Origin: DASQPR01 sp963836785
Lineage (GTDB): Bacteria; Actinomycetota; Actinomycetes; Mycobacteriales; Micromonosporaceae
Length of the DNA stretch: 64,000 bases
Assembly (NCBI GenBank): GCA_963836785.1
Contig: CAWIKW010000005.1
Coordinates: 62,001 to 126,000 of the forward strand
Direction of reading: 5' to 3'
Shown here piece after piece: positions 25,063 to 34,298 of this stretch (position 1 is its first letter; every line of letters begins with the position of its first letter). Made by a program: the position numbers and the translations under genes. Below the pieces are notes generated by a model. It saw only the letters and a list, made by a program, of their open reading frames with translations, had not been told where the DNA came from and did no database searches.

Positions 25063-26445
25063 ATGTCCGCACGGCACTACCGGAGGGTCGCGGCGATTGC
25101 GCTGGTGACCACCGTTGGGCTCGGCCTCGCCGCTTGTGGCAGCAGTAATAACAACAGCTCTGCCTCAGCATCGGGCGGCAAGACGACGATCATCGTCGAC
25201 TGTGCGCCGCAAAAGACCGACAACGGCGGCAAGACGCTCGCGCAGTGGAACACCGATATCGCCAACTTCGAGAAGCTCCATTCGGATGTCCAGATCAAGA
25301 GCATTTCGGTCGGCGCGCAGTGTGACGTTCCCGCCGACTTCACCGCCCGCTTGCAGGGTGGTACGCAAGCGGACGTGTTCTACGGCTACATGACCGACCT
25401 GGAGCAGGTGCTCGACGCCGACCAGGCCACCGACATCACGTCCTACGTGAACGACAGCACGGTCCCGGGCTGGAGCCAGATCACCGACTCGGCCAAGAAG
25501 GCGTTCACCGAGAACGGCAAGGTCTACGCGGTGCCGTTCTACGCGTACACGATGGGTCTGGTCTACAACAAGAAGCTCTTCACGCAGGCCGGCATCACCA
25601 CACCGCCGGCGACCTGGCAGGACGTGGCGGCCGACGCGAAGAAGATCGCCGGGCTGAACAACGGCGCGGTCGGCTTCCAGGAGTACAGCTCGGGCAACAC
25701 CGGAGGCTGGCACTTCACCGCGGAGCTCTACTCGCGCGGCGGTGCGGACGTCTCGGCCGACGGCAAGACGGCGACGATCAACACGCCGGAGGCCCAGGCC
25801 GTGCTCCAGCAGTTGCACGACATGCGATTCAACGACAACAGCGTCGGCCAGAAGCAGTTGCTCGGCTGGCCCGACCTCCTCACGAACGCCGGCGCCGGCA
25901 AGGTCGGCATGTTCATCGGCGCGCCGGACACCATCCAGTCGATCGTCAACCAGTTCAAGGGCAACTACGCCGACTGGGCGATGGCGCCGATGCCGGGTGA
26001 CAACGGTCCGGCCAAGAGCACACTCGGCGGCGGCAACGGCTACTTCTTCAAGAAGGGCGACACCCCGGCGCAGATCAAGGCCGGCCTCGCGTGGCTCAAG
26101 TACGAAGAGCTCACGCCCGGTCAGGGCCAGTACAACTACGCGGCGCAGAAGGCGGAGGGTCTGCCGGTCGGCATCCCGACGTCGCAGCTGTTCACGGTCG
26201 GCTCGGCCTACCAGAAGCAGCTTGACGCGCTGGCCAAGCAGAACACGAACCTCAACCTCGACGACTACGCGCCGTTTGTGAACAACCCGATCCAGCCGAC
26301 CATTGAGCCGCCGAACGCCCAGGCGATCTACGCGGTGATGGACGGTCCGATGGGTGCGGTCCTGACACAGGCGAACGCGAACATCCCGCAGCTGTTGAAG
26401 GACGCGAACGCGAAGGTCCAGCAGATCCTGTCCTCGGGATCCTGA
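25063..26445 (+). CDS. extracellular solute-binding lipoprotein, sugar ABC transporter
   Basis: 460 residues. Lipoprotein signal peptide: basic start MSARHYRR, hydrophobic AAIALVTTVGLGL and lipobox LAAC at about residue 24, so the mature protein is anchored outside the membrane. The body is a family-1 solute-binding protein (DCAPQKTDNGGKTLAQWNTD, FYGYMTDLEQVLDADQATDI, ENGKVYAVPFYAYTMGLVYN). This group binds maltose- or alpha-glucoside-type sugars. ATG 25063 follows AAAGGA at good distance; ATG 25054 is too close to it. First gene of the operon with two permeases and a GH13 enzyme, so alpha-glucosides are the likely ligand. Confidence 0.92.
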   Translation: MSARHYRRVAAIALVTTVGLGLAACGSSNNNSSASASGGKTTIIVDCAPQKTDNGGKTLAQWNTDIANFEKLHSDVQIKSISVGAQCDVPADFTARLQGGTQADVFYGYMTDLEQVLDADQATDITSYVNDSTVPGWSQITDSAKKAFTENGKVYAVPFYAYTMGLVYNKKLFTQAGITTPPATWQDVAADAKKIAGLNNGAVGFQEYSSGNTGGWHFTAELYSRGGADVSADGKTATINTPEAQAVLQQLHDMRFNDNSVGQKQLLGWPDLLTNAGAGKVGMFIGAPDTIQSIVNQFKGNYADWAMAPMPGDNGPAKSTLGGGNGYFFKKGDTPAQIKAGLAWLKYEELTPGQGQYNYAAQKAEGLPVGIPTSQLFTVGSAYQKQLDALAKQNTNLNLDDYAPFVNNPIQPTIEPPNAQAIYAVMDGPMGAVLTQANANIPQLLKDANAKVQQILSSGS

Positions 26446-26525
26446 TGGCCACGGTGCGGGGGCCGGCACACGGCCCCCGCACCCCTCGTGTTCACGACCA
26501 TCCCCTCGCGAGCAGGAGTACGCCA

Positions 26526-27473
26526 ATGGCCGCCACGACCGTTGCGCCCCAGGCGCCGTCATCGGGTCAGGTGACCGAGTACCGCACATCGCGCCGCCGG
26601 AGCCGAATGCGGCGGCGCATCGCCGACAACCTGACCGGTTACACGTTCCTCCTCGGCGCCGTACTCTGCTTCGCGTTCTTCTCGTGGTATCCGATGGTCC
26701 GCGAGTTCATCATGAGCTTCCAGCACACCAAGCGGGGCGTGACCACGTGGGTGGGCTGGCACAACTACACAGCGGTGTGGAACGATCCGGCATTTGCCGC
26801 CGCGTGGCGCAACACGGCGGAATTCACGTTGCTGGCGCTGCTCGGCGGGTTCGTCGTCCCGTTCGTCATCGCGGTGGTCCTCAACGAATTCCGGCACGCC
26901 CAGGGTTACCTGCGGGTTCTGGTCTACCTACCGGTCATGCTGCCACCGGCATCCGGCCTGTTTCTCTTCAAGTACGCCTACGACCCGGGTAGTGGCGTCT
27001 TCAACCAGATCCTGCATGCCCTGCACCTGCCGACATCGCAATGGGTCCAGTCGCCGACGATGACCGTACCGGCTCTGGTCATCGCGTCGACGTGGCTCAA
27101 CATGGGCGGCGCGATTCTGATCTATCTGGCCGCGTTGCAGAACATCCCCGGCGAGTTGTACGAGGCTTCCGAGCTCGACGGGGCCGGAATCTTGCGCCGC
27201 GTGTGGCATGTGACCGTGCCGCAGACGAGACTCATCCTCTCGCTGATGTTTCTCCTGCAGATCGTCGCGACGATGCAGCTGTTCATCGAGCCGTTCATCC
27301 TGGCCGGCGGCGACGGCGTGGAGAACCATGCCGAGTCGATCGTCTACCTCATCTATCAGCGGGCATTCTCGTTCCATGACTTCAACGGCGCCGCGGCGTT
27401 GGGCGTCATGTTGATGGTCGTGCTCCTGGTGTTCTCCGCTGTCTACACGTGGCTGAGCCCGAGGCAGGACTGA
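26526..27473 (+). CDS. sugar ABC transporter permease (MalF type)
   Basis: 315 residues, six membrane helices after a basic N-terminal 35 residues. The EAA loop that docks the ATPase is YEASELDGAGILRRVWHVTVPQ (about residue 215). AVLCFAFFSWYPMVREFIMSF is the first helix and GWHNYTAVW the conserved periplasmic segment. ATG 26526 has AGGAG upstream; starting further upstream would only add residues from the intergenic stretch. Second gene of the operon, 80 nt after the binding protein. The stop codon lies inside a perfect 17-bp duplication. Confidence 0.92.
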   Translation: MAATTVAPQAPSSGQVTEYRTSRRRSRMRRRIADNLTGYTFLLGAVLCFAFFSWYPMVREFIMSFQHTKRGVTTWVGWHNYTAVWNDPAFAAAWRNTAEFTLLALLGGFVVPFVIAVVLNEFRHAQGYLRVLVYLPVMLPPASGLFLFKYAYDPGSGVFNQILHALHLPTSQWVQSPTMTVPALVIASTWLNMGGAILIYLAALQNIPGELYEASELDGAGILRRVWHVTVPQTRLILSLMFLLQIVATMQLFIEPFILAGGDGVENHAESIVYLIYQRAFSFHDFNGAAALGVMLMVVLLVFSAVYTWLSPRQD

Positions 27474-27494
27474 GGTCGAGGCAGGACTGAGGTC
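27461..27494 (+). repeat. perfect 2 x 17-bp duplication spanning the MalF stop codon
   Basis: The unit GAGGCAGGACTGAGGTC occurs twice in direct succession. The first copy carries the last codons and the TGA stop (27471-27473) of the permease gene. Confidence 0.97.
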
Positions 27495-27559
27495 GAGCCG
27501 ATGCACCACCGGCGGCAGCAACGGCGACAGCAACGGCGCAACGAGAAAGGCGGTACCAG

Positions 27560-28453
27560 ATGGCGGCGGCACAGGAGACGGCAACCCGTACGTTGATCTC
27601 ACCGGCGCGGTTGAATCGGTCCGGAGCGAAGCGCATCTACTGGGTGCTTGTGATCGTGACGATCCTGCTGTTCACGTTCGTGTTCTTGGGGCCGCTCTAC
27701 TGGATGGTGACCGGTGGTCTCAAGACCGGGCAGGAGATCGCCCAGGTCCCACCGACGGTCTACCCACAGCACCCGCAGCTCAGCAACTATGTGACCGCGT
27801 GGAACGATCTCGGCCTTGGCCGGTTGCTGCTCAACACCATCTGGTACGCGTTCGGCGCACTCGGCTTCCAGCTCGTGTTCGACGTCCTCGCCGCGTTTGC
27901 GTTTTCCAAGCTGCGCCCCCGATTCGGCAACGTCGTGCTCGGCCTGATGCTGGCGACGCTGATGATTCCGGCGACGGTGCTCATCATCCCGCAGTACGTC
28001 ACCGTCATCGATCTGCCGATTTTCCACTGGAACATGCTCAACTCGCCGTGGGTGATCTGGCTGCCGTCGGTCACGAACGCGTTCAACATCTTTCTGTTGA
28101 AGCGCTTCTTCGACTCGATCCCGGAAGATCTGCTGCAGGCGGCCGCGATCGACGGCGCCGGACCGCTGCGGACGCTGCGGTCGATCATCCTGCCGATGTC
28201 GCGCCCGATCATCGGTGTGGTGTCCATCTTCGCGGTCACCGCCGTCTGGAAAGACTTCCTCTGGCCGCTGCTCGTGGAGCCGGGCACGAATACGAAGACG
28301 GTGAACGTCGGCCTCAACGCATTCGCCCAGGGGCTCGGCCAGAACGTTGTGGTGGCCGCGGCCGCGATCGCGGCCGTACCGACGATCGTGTTCTTCTTGA
28401 TCTTCCAGCGCAACATCATGTCGGGCCTCACCGTCGGCGGCGTCAAGGGATAG
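27560..28453 (+). CDS. sugar ABC transporter permease (MalG type)
   Basis: 297 residues, six helices. EAA motif: LLQAAAIDGAGPLRTLRSIILP (about residue 192). The conserved MalG segments GPLYWMVTGGLKTGQEI, LLLNTIWYAFGALGFQL and YVTVIDLPIFHWNMLNSPWV are present. AAAGGCGGT precedes the ATG. It forms the channel with the upstream MalF protein. No ATPase gene is in the operon; a shared MsiK-type ATPase encoded elsewhere is the usual actinobacterial solution (established for Streptomyces). Confidence 0.92.
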   Translation: MAAAQETATRTLISPARLNRSGAKRIYWVLVIVTILLFTFVFLGPLYWMVTGGLKTGQEIAQVPPTVYPQHPQLSNYVTAWNDLGLGRLLLNTIWYAFGALGFQLVFDVLAAFAFSKLRPRFGNVVLGLMLATLMIPATVLIIPQYVTVIDLPIFHWNMLNSPWVIWLPSVTNAFNIFLLKRFFDSIPEDLLQAAAIDGAGPLRTLRSIILPMSRPIIGVVSIFAVTAVWKDFLWPLLVEPGTNTKTVNVGLNAFAQGLGQNVVVAAAAIAAVPTIVFFLIFQRNIMSGLTVGGVKG

Positions 28454-28594
28454 CCGAGGACGGAGCGCTCAACGGTTGCCGGGCGATGGTCGAGCGACTC
28501 CCGTCCGTACCACGAGGTCGTCGGGCATCGCGTGCGCTGCGACGCACGCTGACGGTTCGCGCAACGGGGTTTGCGGCTCGCAGCAACGAGGAAT

Positions 28595-28624
28595 CTCGCA
28601 ACAACAAGGCTCGCAACAATAAGG
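28595..28624 (+). repeat. 2 x 15-bp repeat upstream of the GH13 gene
   Basis: CTCGCAACAA(C/T)AAGG occurs twice in tandem in the MalG-GH13 gap. The second copy supplies the AAGG of the ribosome binding site AAGGGAG. Confidence 0.9.
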
Positions 28625-28637
28625 GAGTAGGTGCGGT

Positions 28638-30311
28638 GTGGGAGATGGCAACGAGGCCCGACAGCCGGATGGGGGCTCGGCGGCGTCGACGGACGGATGG
28701 TGGCGATCCGCGGTCATCTACCAGATCTACCCGCGCAGCTTCGCCGACTCCAACGGTGACGGCATCGGTGATCTCGCCGGTGTCCGCGCCCACCTCGATT
28801 ACCTCGCCGACCTCGGCATCGATGCCATCTGGTTCAACCCCTGGTACGCCTCGCCCCAAGCCGACGCCGGCTACGACGTGGCTGACTACCGCGCCATCGA
28901 TCCCCTCTTCGGCACCCTCGCCGAGGCGGAATCCCTGATCCACGAGGCACACCACCTCGGCATCCGGATCATCATCGACGTCGTCCCCAACCACAGCTCC
29001 GATGCCAGCGTCTGGTTTCGGGAAGCGTTGGCGGCCGGCCCGGGCGCCGCCGCCCGCGAACTGTTCTGGTTTCGGCCCGGCCGCGGGAGCGACGGATCGC
29101 TGCCGCCCAACAATTGGCAGTCCATCTTCGGCGGACCCGCGTGGACGCGTACGAACAACCCGGACGGGACGCCGGGCGAGTGGTACCTGCACTTGTTCGC
29201 CGCCGAACAGCCGGACCTCAACTGGGAAAATCCGAAGGTTCGCGAGGATTTCGAGGACGTTCTCCGGTTCTGGTTCGACCGAGGGGCCGACGGCGTACGC
29301 ATCGACTCGGCGGCCCTGCTCACGAAGGATCCGACGCTCGCCGACTTCGATCCGGACAACCCACCGTTTCCGCATCCGTACAGCGACCGGGACGACGTAC
29401 ACGACGTGTACCGGGCCTGGCGCGCGATCGCCGACTCCTACCCCGATCCGCGGGCACTGATCGGCGAGGTGTGGCTGCCCGACGCACAGCGGTTCGCGGC
29501 GTACCTGCGCCCGGACGAGATCCACACCGCGTTCAACTTCGCGTTCCTCGGCTGCGCCTGGGACGCGGTGTCACTGCGTACGGTCATCGACGAAACGATC
29601 CACGTACACGCACCGGTCAACGCGCCGGCGACGTGGGTGCTGTCCAACCATGACGTGCCGCGCCACGTGACCCGCTACGGTCGCGAAGACACATCGTTCA
29701 CCCTCGACTTCCGGCAACTCGGCGTCCCCACCGATCGAGAGCTCGGCACTCGACGCGCCCGCGCGGCCACGCTGCTCACCCTTGCGCTGCCGGGTTCGGC
29801 GTACCTGTATCAGGGTGAGGAGCTCGGCCTCGAAGAGGTCGAGGACATCGCGGACGGCCTGCGGCAGGATCCGATGTTCTTCCGCACCCGAGGCGCGAAC
29901 CTAGGCCGGGACGGATGCCGCGTTCCGATGCCATGGACCGGTGACACTGCGCCCTTCGGCTTCAGCCCCGCCAACGCCGGCACACCACCGTGGCTGCCTC
30001 AGCCACCGGACTGGCGCGACTACACCGTGACCGCCGAACAGGCCGACCCGGCGTCCATGCTGCATCTCTACCGCGCGGCGCTGCGCCTCCGTCGCGCCGA
30101 GCCCACGCTCGGCGACGGCCCCTTCGCTTGGCTGGCCGCCCCGGACGGCGTCCTCGCGTTCGCCCGCGGCGTCAACGGCGAATTCGTGTGCGTGGTGAAC
30201 CTGTCCGGTTCCGCGGTCCCACTTCCGGTCCACGGCCAGATCGTGCTGGCCAGCGGTCCGCTCCAGACGCAGGGGCTGCCGAGCGACACCGCGGTCTGGA
30301 TGCGGCGCTAG
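28638..30311 (+). CDS. alpha-glucosidase (GH13)
   Basis: 557 residues. Oligo-1,6-/alpha-1,4-glucosidase type: YQIYPRSFADSNGDGIGDLAG at the start, DVVPNHSSDASVWF, GVRIDSAA (nucleophile Asp), LIGEVW (acid/base Glu) and SNHD (third Asp). No signal peptide, so it hydrolyses imported sugars to glucose inside the cell. GTG start at 28638 with AAGGGAG about 12 nt upstream. Last gene of the LacI-controlled operon. The 3' end overlaps the convergent next gene by 4 bp. Confidence 0.93.
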   Translation: MGDGNEARQPDGGSAASTDGWWRSAVIYQIYPRSFADSNGDGIGDLAGVRAHLDYLADLGIDAIWFNPWYASPQADAGYDVADYRAIDPLFGTLAEAESLIHEAHHLGIRIIIDVVPNHSSDASVWFREALAAGPGAAARELFWFRPGRGSDGSLPPNNWQSIFGGPAWTRTNNPDGTPGEWYLHLFAAEQPDLNWENPKVREDFEDVLRFWFDRGADGVRIDSAALLTKDPTLADFDPDNPPFPHPYSDRDDVHDVYRAWRAIADSYPDPRALIGEVWLPDAQRFAAYLRPDEIHTAFNFAFLGCAWDAVSLRTVIDETIHVHAPVNAPATWVLSNHDVPRHVTRYGREDTSFTLDFRQLGVPTDRELGTRRARAATLLTLALPGSAYLYQGEELGLEEVEDIADGLRQDPMFFRTRGANLGRDGCRVPMPWTGDTAPFGFSPANAGTPPWLPQPPDWRDYTVTAEQADPASMLHLYRAALRLRRAEPTLGDGPFAWLAAPDGVLAFARGVNGEFVCVVNLSGSAVPLPVHGQIVLASGPLQTQGLPSDTAVWMRR

Positions 30312-30928
30312 CCGCCGGACGCGCTGCACCCCGTGTACGGCACCTGGCCGAGATCCTGGAAGCCGCCGAGCACGGACTCCCCGGTGTCGTACACGGCGAC
30401 GAAAAGGACCGGGATCGCACCCGGGCACCGCACATCGACATCGAACGTCGCGCTCAACCAGGTGCTGTTGCCGGCGGCCAGCGGCTGCGGTCCGGTATTA
30501 CCACCGACCGATCCGCAGGTCCCGAATTTCTTGGCGCGCACGTGCAATCCGCTCAGCGGCAAGCCGACCTGTATGTCGGTCAGCATGATCGTCTGTGTGG
30601 TGTTGTTGGTGATCTCGACGCCGAGTTCGAGGCGTTTGCCGAGCTGTATGGAGCACTGCCGCCCGGTAAGTGCGACGGCGGCGAACGGTTTGACGACTGG
30701 GGTGGGGCTCGGCGCAGCGGCCGGCCGGGCGGAATTCCGGCCGTGGTTGTCGCCCACGAAGTAACCGATCACGCCACCGAGGACCAGCGCGGCGACCAGA
30801 GCGATGATCCGCCAGGGCACCGGGCGCTGTTGCGGGGCCGGCTCGACACCCATGTCGATGACCTCGGCGTCAAAATCGTCCGGTCGACCATCGGTCCCGT
30901 CCGCGCCGCGCTGATCGCCCGGCCTCAC
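30308..30928 (-). CDS. single-pass membrane protein with extracellular domain, unknown
   Basis: 206 residues. Cytoplasmic acidic N-terminus (about 1-38), one membrane helix (WRIIALVAALVLGGVIGYFVG, here slightly extended), a Pro/Ser linker, then an extracytoplasmic beta-rich domain of about 120 residues: AVALTGRQCSIQLGKRLELG, VEITNNTTQTIMLTDIQVGL, AAGNSTWLSATFDVDVRC. This last pattern resembles a small immunoglobulin-like or DUF4352-like fold. Four cysteines (QC, TC, RC and GC at the end) could form disulfides. I do not recognise a family with confidence. Independent of the glucoside operon. Confidence 0.7.
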   Translation of the reverse strand: MRPGDQRGADGTDGRPDDFDAEVIDMGVEPAPQQRPVPWRIIALVAALVLGGVIGYFVGDNHGRNSARPAAAPSPTPVVKPFAAVALTGRQCSIQLGKRLELGVEITNNTTQTIMLTDIQVGLPLSGLHVRAKKFGTCGSVGGNTGPQPLAAGNSTWLSATFDVDVRCPGAIPVLFVAVYDTGESVLGGFQDLGQVPYTGCSASGG

Positions 30929-31004
30929 GTGCGCGCCCCCACCCGGCCGAGTCTATGCCGCCGGTCGGCCGTCCGGCCCGGACCGCGGGCGACGTCCCGG
31001 ACGG

Positions 31005-33512
31005 CTAGGCCTCAACCACCAACTTCTCCGCGTTCGCCGCGGCCCGTAGATCGTCGTGAACCGCGTCCCAGTAGTCGAGTCCGGGCGTGTCCGCCGGCAC
31101 GGTCACCTGCGGCACCTCCGTACGCATGGAGAGGTTTTCGGCGGCCTTCGCTCGGCGGACCGCGCCGAACAGCGCGGAAGCGGCGGCCAGGATTGCCGCG
31201 TCGCCGCCATCACCGCCGGGCGCCGGCCACGACGTGCGGTGGATCGACCCGTCACGCCACCACGACCAGACCTCTTCGGCGACGAAGGGCAGGAACGGTG
31301 CGAACAGCCGCAGCAGCACGTCGAGCGCTTCGCGTAAGGCGAGTCGGGCCGACTCCGCGCCGGGGCCGGCACCATAGGCGCGTTGCTTGACGAGCTCGAC
31401 GTAGTCGTCGCAGAACGTCCAGAAGAACGCGTCGGTGCGTTCGAGCGCGCGCGTGTAGTCGTAGCCGTCCAACGCGTTCGTGGCCTCGGCGACGACCGTG
31501 TCGAGCGCGGCCAGCATCGCCCGGTCCAGCGGTTCGGTGACCGTCGCGCCGGCGTCCGGCGCCGGGAACCCGAGGACGAACCGGCTGGCGTTCAACACCT
31601 TGGTCGCCAGCCGCCTGCCGACGCGCATCTGGTTGGTGTCGAACGCCGTGTCGGCGCCCGGCCGACCCGACGCGGCCCAGTAGCGCACCGCGTCGCTGCC
31701 GTACTGCTCGAGCAGGTCCATCGGGGTGACGACATTGCCGACCGACTTCGACATCTTCTTGCGATCCGGATCGATGATCCAGCCTGAGATCGCGGCCGTG
31801 CGCCACGGTGGTCTGCCGTCGATGTCAAGTCCACGGACGATGGTGGCGAACAACCAGGTACGGATAATCTCGTGCGCCTGTGGCCGTAGGTCCATCGGAT
31901 GCACCCGGGCGTAGAGGTCGTCGTCCTCGCCCCAGCCGCCGACGATCTGCGGGGACAGCGACGACGTCGCCCACGTATCCATCACATCGGTGTCGCCGAC
32001 GAAACCACCGGGCCGACCACGGTCGGATTCGTCGTAGCCGGGCGGGGTTTGGCTGGCCGGGTCGATCGGCAGGGTCTCTTCCGCGGCCAGAATCGGCTCG
32101 TCGTAACGTGGTTCGCCCGCGTCGTCGAGCGGATACCAGACCGGGAAGGGGACGCCGAAGAACCGCTGACGGCTGATGAGCCAGTCGGACGTGAGGCCGT
32201 TGACCCAGTCCTCGTAGCGGTGACGCATGTAGGGCGGCTGCCACTGCAGCGCACGGCCGGCGTCCAGCAGCGCGTCCCGGTGCGCCATCGTGCGCACGAA
32301 CCACTGCCGGCTCGTGACGATTTCGAGCGGGCGGTCGCCCTTCTCGTAGAACTTCACGGCATGCGTGATCGGGCGGGGCTCGCCGATCAGCAGACCGGTC
32401 TCGGCCAAGGTCGCCACGATGTCGCGACGGGCCTGCGCGGCGGTGCGACCCACCAGCCGTTCGTAGTACGCGGCGCCGTCGGCGGAGGCTCCCCAACCGA
32501 CGAGGTCCGCTTCGATGAAACGACCGTCGCGGCCGATGACCGGCCGGATCGGCAGGCCCAGCTCGCGTTGCCACTGCACGTCGGTCGCGTCGCCGAACGT
32601 ACAGACCATGGCGATGCCGGTGCCCTTGGTCGGGTCGGCCAGACGGTGCGGGCGGATCGGCACCGGCACATCGAACAGCGGCGATGTCGCCGAACGGCCG
32701 AAAAGGTGTTGATAACGCTCGTCATCCGGGTGCGCGACCAGGGCAACGCATGCCGGCAACAGTTCGGGCCGCGTCGTTTCGACCTCGATCGGGCCGCCGC
32801 CGTCGATGGTCACGCCGAAGGCGATCCGGTGGTACGCCGCCGCGACCTCTCGATCCTCCTGCTCGGCCTGGGCCACAGCGGTCTGGAAGTCGACGTCCCA
32901 CGCGGTCGGCGCGAGTGCGTGGTAAACCTCGCCCGCGGCCAGTTCGCGCAGGAATTCCCGCTGGGCCGCGCGCTGCGCCTTCTCGCCGATCGTTGTGTAC
33001 GTCATCGACCAGTCGACCGACAGGCCGAGCTTGCGCCACAACGCTTCGTAGGCTTTCTCGTCCTCAACCGTGAGCTTCGTGCACAACTCGACGAAGTTCC
33101 TCCGGGAGAGGCGCAGCGGGGGAGCCTTGCGCTCGGTCGCGTTCCGCGGCGGCACCGGCGTCGGCATGTCCGGCACGTACGGCAGTGACGGGTCGCACCG
33201 CACATGGAAATAGTTCTGCACGCGGCGCTCGGTCGGCAGGCCGTTGTCGTCGAAACCCATGGGGTAAAACACTTCGGCGCCACGCATCCGCCGGAACCGG
33301 GCAACCACATCGGTATGCGTGTAGCTGAACACGTGCCCGATGTGCAGGCTGCCGCTCACCGTCGGCGGCGGTGTATCGATGGAGTAGATCTCGTCGCGCG
33401 TACGGCGCCGGTCGAACCGGTAGGTCGCCTCGGCGTCCCAGCGCTCAGCGTGCTTGTCTTCGATGCCGTCCAGCGAGGGTTTCTCGGGCACGGCGGGAAT
33501 CGACCCGGTCAT
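31005..33512 (-). CDS. valS: valyl-tRNA synthetase, archaeal/Rickettsia type
   Basis: 835 residues. Charges tRNA(Val). HIGH motif in SGSLHIGHVFSYTH, KMSKS motif in RKKMSKSVGN, and a CP1 editing insert between them. The segment YPMGFDDNGLPTERRVQNY is the signature of the archaeal-type ValS; the common bacterial type has GTDHAGIATQ there. There is no C-terminal coiled-coil arm, which also fits this type. ATG 33512 with GAAAGGTG upstream. No second ValS is visible in this window. It is preceded by a possible 45-residue leader ORF on the same strand. Confidence 0.95.
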   Translation of the reverse strand: MTGSIPAVPEKPSLDGIEDKHAERWDAEATYRFDRRRTRDEIYSIDTPPPTVSGSLHIGHVFSYTHTDVVARFRRMRGAEVFYPMGFDDNGLPTERRVQNYFHVRCDPSLPYVPDMPTPVPPRNATERKAPPLRLSRRNFVELCTKLTVEDEKAYEALWRKLGLSVDWSMTYTTIGEKAQRAAQREFLRELAAGEVYHALAPTAWDVDFQTAVAQAEQEDREVAAAYHRIAFGVTIDGGGPIEVETTRPELLPACVALVAHPDDERYQHLFGRSATSPLFDVPVPIRPHRLADPTKGTGIAMVCTFGDATDVQWQRELGLPIRPVIGRDGRFIEADLVGWGASADGAAYYERLVGRTAAQARRDIVATLAETGLLIGEPRPITHAVKFYEKGDRPLEIVTSRQWFVRTMAHRDALLDAGRALQWQPPYMRHRYEDWVNGLTSDWLISRQRFFGVPFPVWYPLDDAGEPRYDEPILAAEETLPIDPASQTPPGYDESDRGRPGGFVGDTDVMDTWATSSLSPQIVGGWGEDDDLYARVHPMDLRPQAHEIIRTWLFATIVRGLDIDGRPPWRTAAISGWIIDPDRKKMSKSVGNVVTPMDLLEQYGSDAVRYWAASGRPGADTAFDTNQMRVGRRLATKVLNASRFVLGFPAPDAGATVTEPLDRAMLAALDTVVAEATNALDGYDYTRALERTDAFFWTFCDDYVELVKQRAYGAGPGAESARLALREALDVLLRLFAPFLPFVAEEVWSWWRDGSIHRTSWPAPGGDGGDAAILAAASALFGAVRRAKAAENLSMRTEVPQVTVPADTPGLDYWDAVHDDLRAAANAEKLVVEA

Positions 33513-33548
33513 CGGTGGGTCACCTTTCGAGAGAGGGAACGGGTGAAC

Positions 33549-33686
33549 TCAGGCCGTCGTGCGTACTCGACGTACGTCCGACGGGCGTGTTACCCGTACC
33601 GCCGTCGCGGCCGCGCGCGGCTGGCTTACCAGCGACGTCGACGGCGTCGACGAGGCGGGAAGCGAGCGAGCAGGGCGGCGGTTCAC
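33549..33686 (-). CDS. possible 45-residue leader ORF upstream of valS
   Basis: GTG 33686 follows AAGAGGAG at ideal spacing and opens a 45-codon frame that stops 36 nt before valS. Five internal valine codons are all GTA (...LVSQPRAAATAVRVTRPSDV...), clustered in the second half. That is suggestive of a valine-responsive leader peptide, but GTA in the context GTACG is common throughout this DNA, so only the GTA-A cases are informative. The sequence is Arg/Ala-rich otherwise, and a CGACGG...CCGTCG hairpin is possible inside it. No terminator or T-box consensus was found. Confidence 0.35.
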   Translation of the reverse strand: MNRRPARSLPASSTPSTSLVSQPRAAATAVRVTRPSDVRRVRTTA

Positions 33687-33737
33687 GGCGACTCCTCTTG
33701 GAGAGCTGACAGCTTCAATGTTGAGCGATGACGGTCC

Positions 33738-34298
33738 ATGCTAACTCGCGTGAACGGTGAGCGCCTCGTTCTTGTCCGCCACGCGATGCCCGAGGTCCGA
33801 CCGGACGTTCCCGCTTCGCGTTGGCATCTCGGCGAGGACGGCCGCCTCGCCGCTCGCAACCTGCGCCATGCCCTGCCCGAGCGCCCCTACCTCGTGGCGA
33901 GCGACGAGCCGAAAGCGATCGAGACGCTGGCCGAAGCGTCCGATGGCGCCGACGTGACTATCGACGCGGCCTTCGCCGAGGTCCGGCGTCCGCATTCGCC
34001 CTCCGAGGACACGCATCGCGGGCTCGTGATGGCCTATCTCCGTGGCGCGGCGCACGCCGGTTGGGAGCCACATTCTGCGGTGGTACGGCGATTTGACGCG
34101 GCCCTGCGACGTCATTGGGCGCAGGCGTCGTCTCTGGGAAAGGTCCTGGTGGTCGGCACCCACGGCACGGCGATGACCGTCTGGCTGTTCGCTTCGATGC
34201 GGTCGGGCGAAGATCCCGTCGAGTTCTGGGCCATGCTTGGCTTTCCCGACGTCATCGTCGTCGACCCGAAGGCCAGAAAGTACCAAAGAAGTCTTTGA
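33738..34298 (+). CDS. histidine phosphatase family protein
   Basis: 186 residues. The RHG-type start LVLVRHAMPEV carries the catalytic His (the usual RHG is RHA here). The second His lies in LVVGTHGTAMTVWL, and HRGLVMAYLRGAAHAGWEP resembles the E-H loop region. Such proteins are phosphoglycerate-mutase-like phosphatases acting on small molecules or proteins. ATG 33738 or GTG 33750 could be the start. Its stop codon lies within the operator of the next gene. Function unknown beyond family level. Confidence 0.8.
   Translation: MLTRVNGERLVLVRHAMPEVRPDVPASRWHLGEDGRLAARNLRHALPERPYLVASDEPKAIETLAEASDGADVTIDAAFAEVRRPHSPSEDTHRGLVMAYLRGAAHAGWEPHSAVVRRFDAALRRHWAQASSLGKVLVVGTHGTAMTVWLFASMRSGEDPVEFWAMLGFPDVIVVDPKARKYQRSL

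Noticed and set aside
25165..26589. A 474-residue - strand frame opposite the binding-protein gene
   Set aside because: Shadow of the lipoprotein gene; its composition (Arg/Leu/Val/Asp-rich) is typical of antisense frames here and no start site is present.
33513..33737. T-box riboswitch ahead of valS
   Set aside because: I looked for the AGGGTGG-N-ACCGCG box on the - strand and found only loosely similar sequence (GGCGGTACGGGTAAC) without the conserved core.
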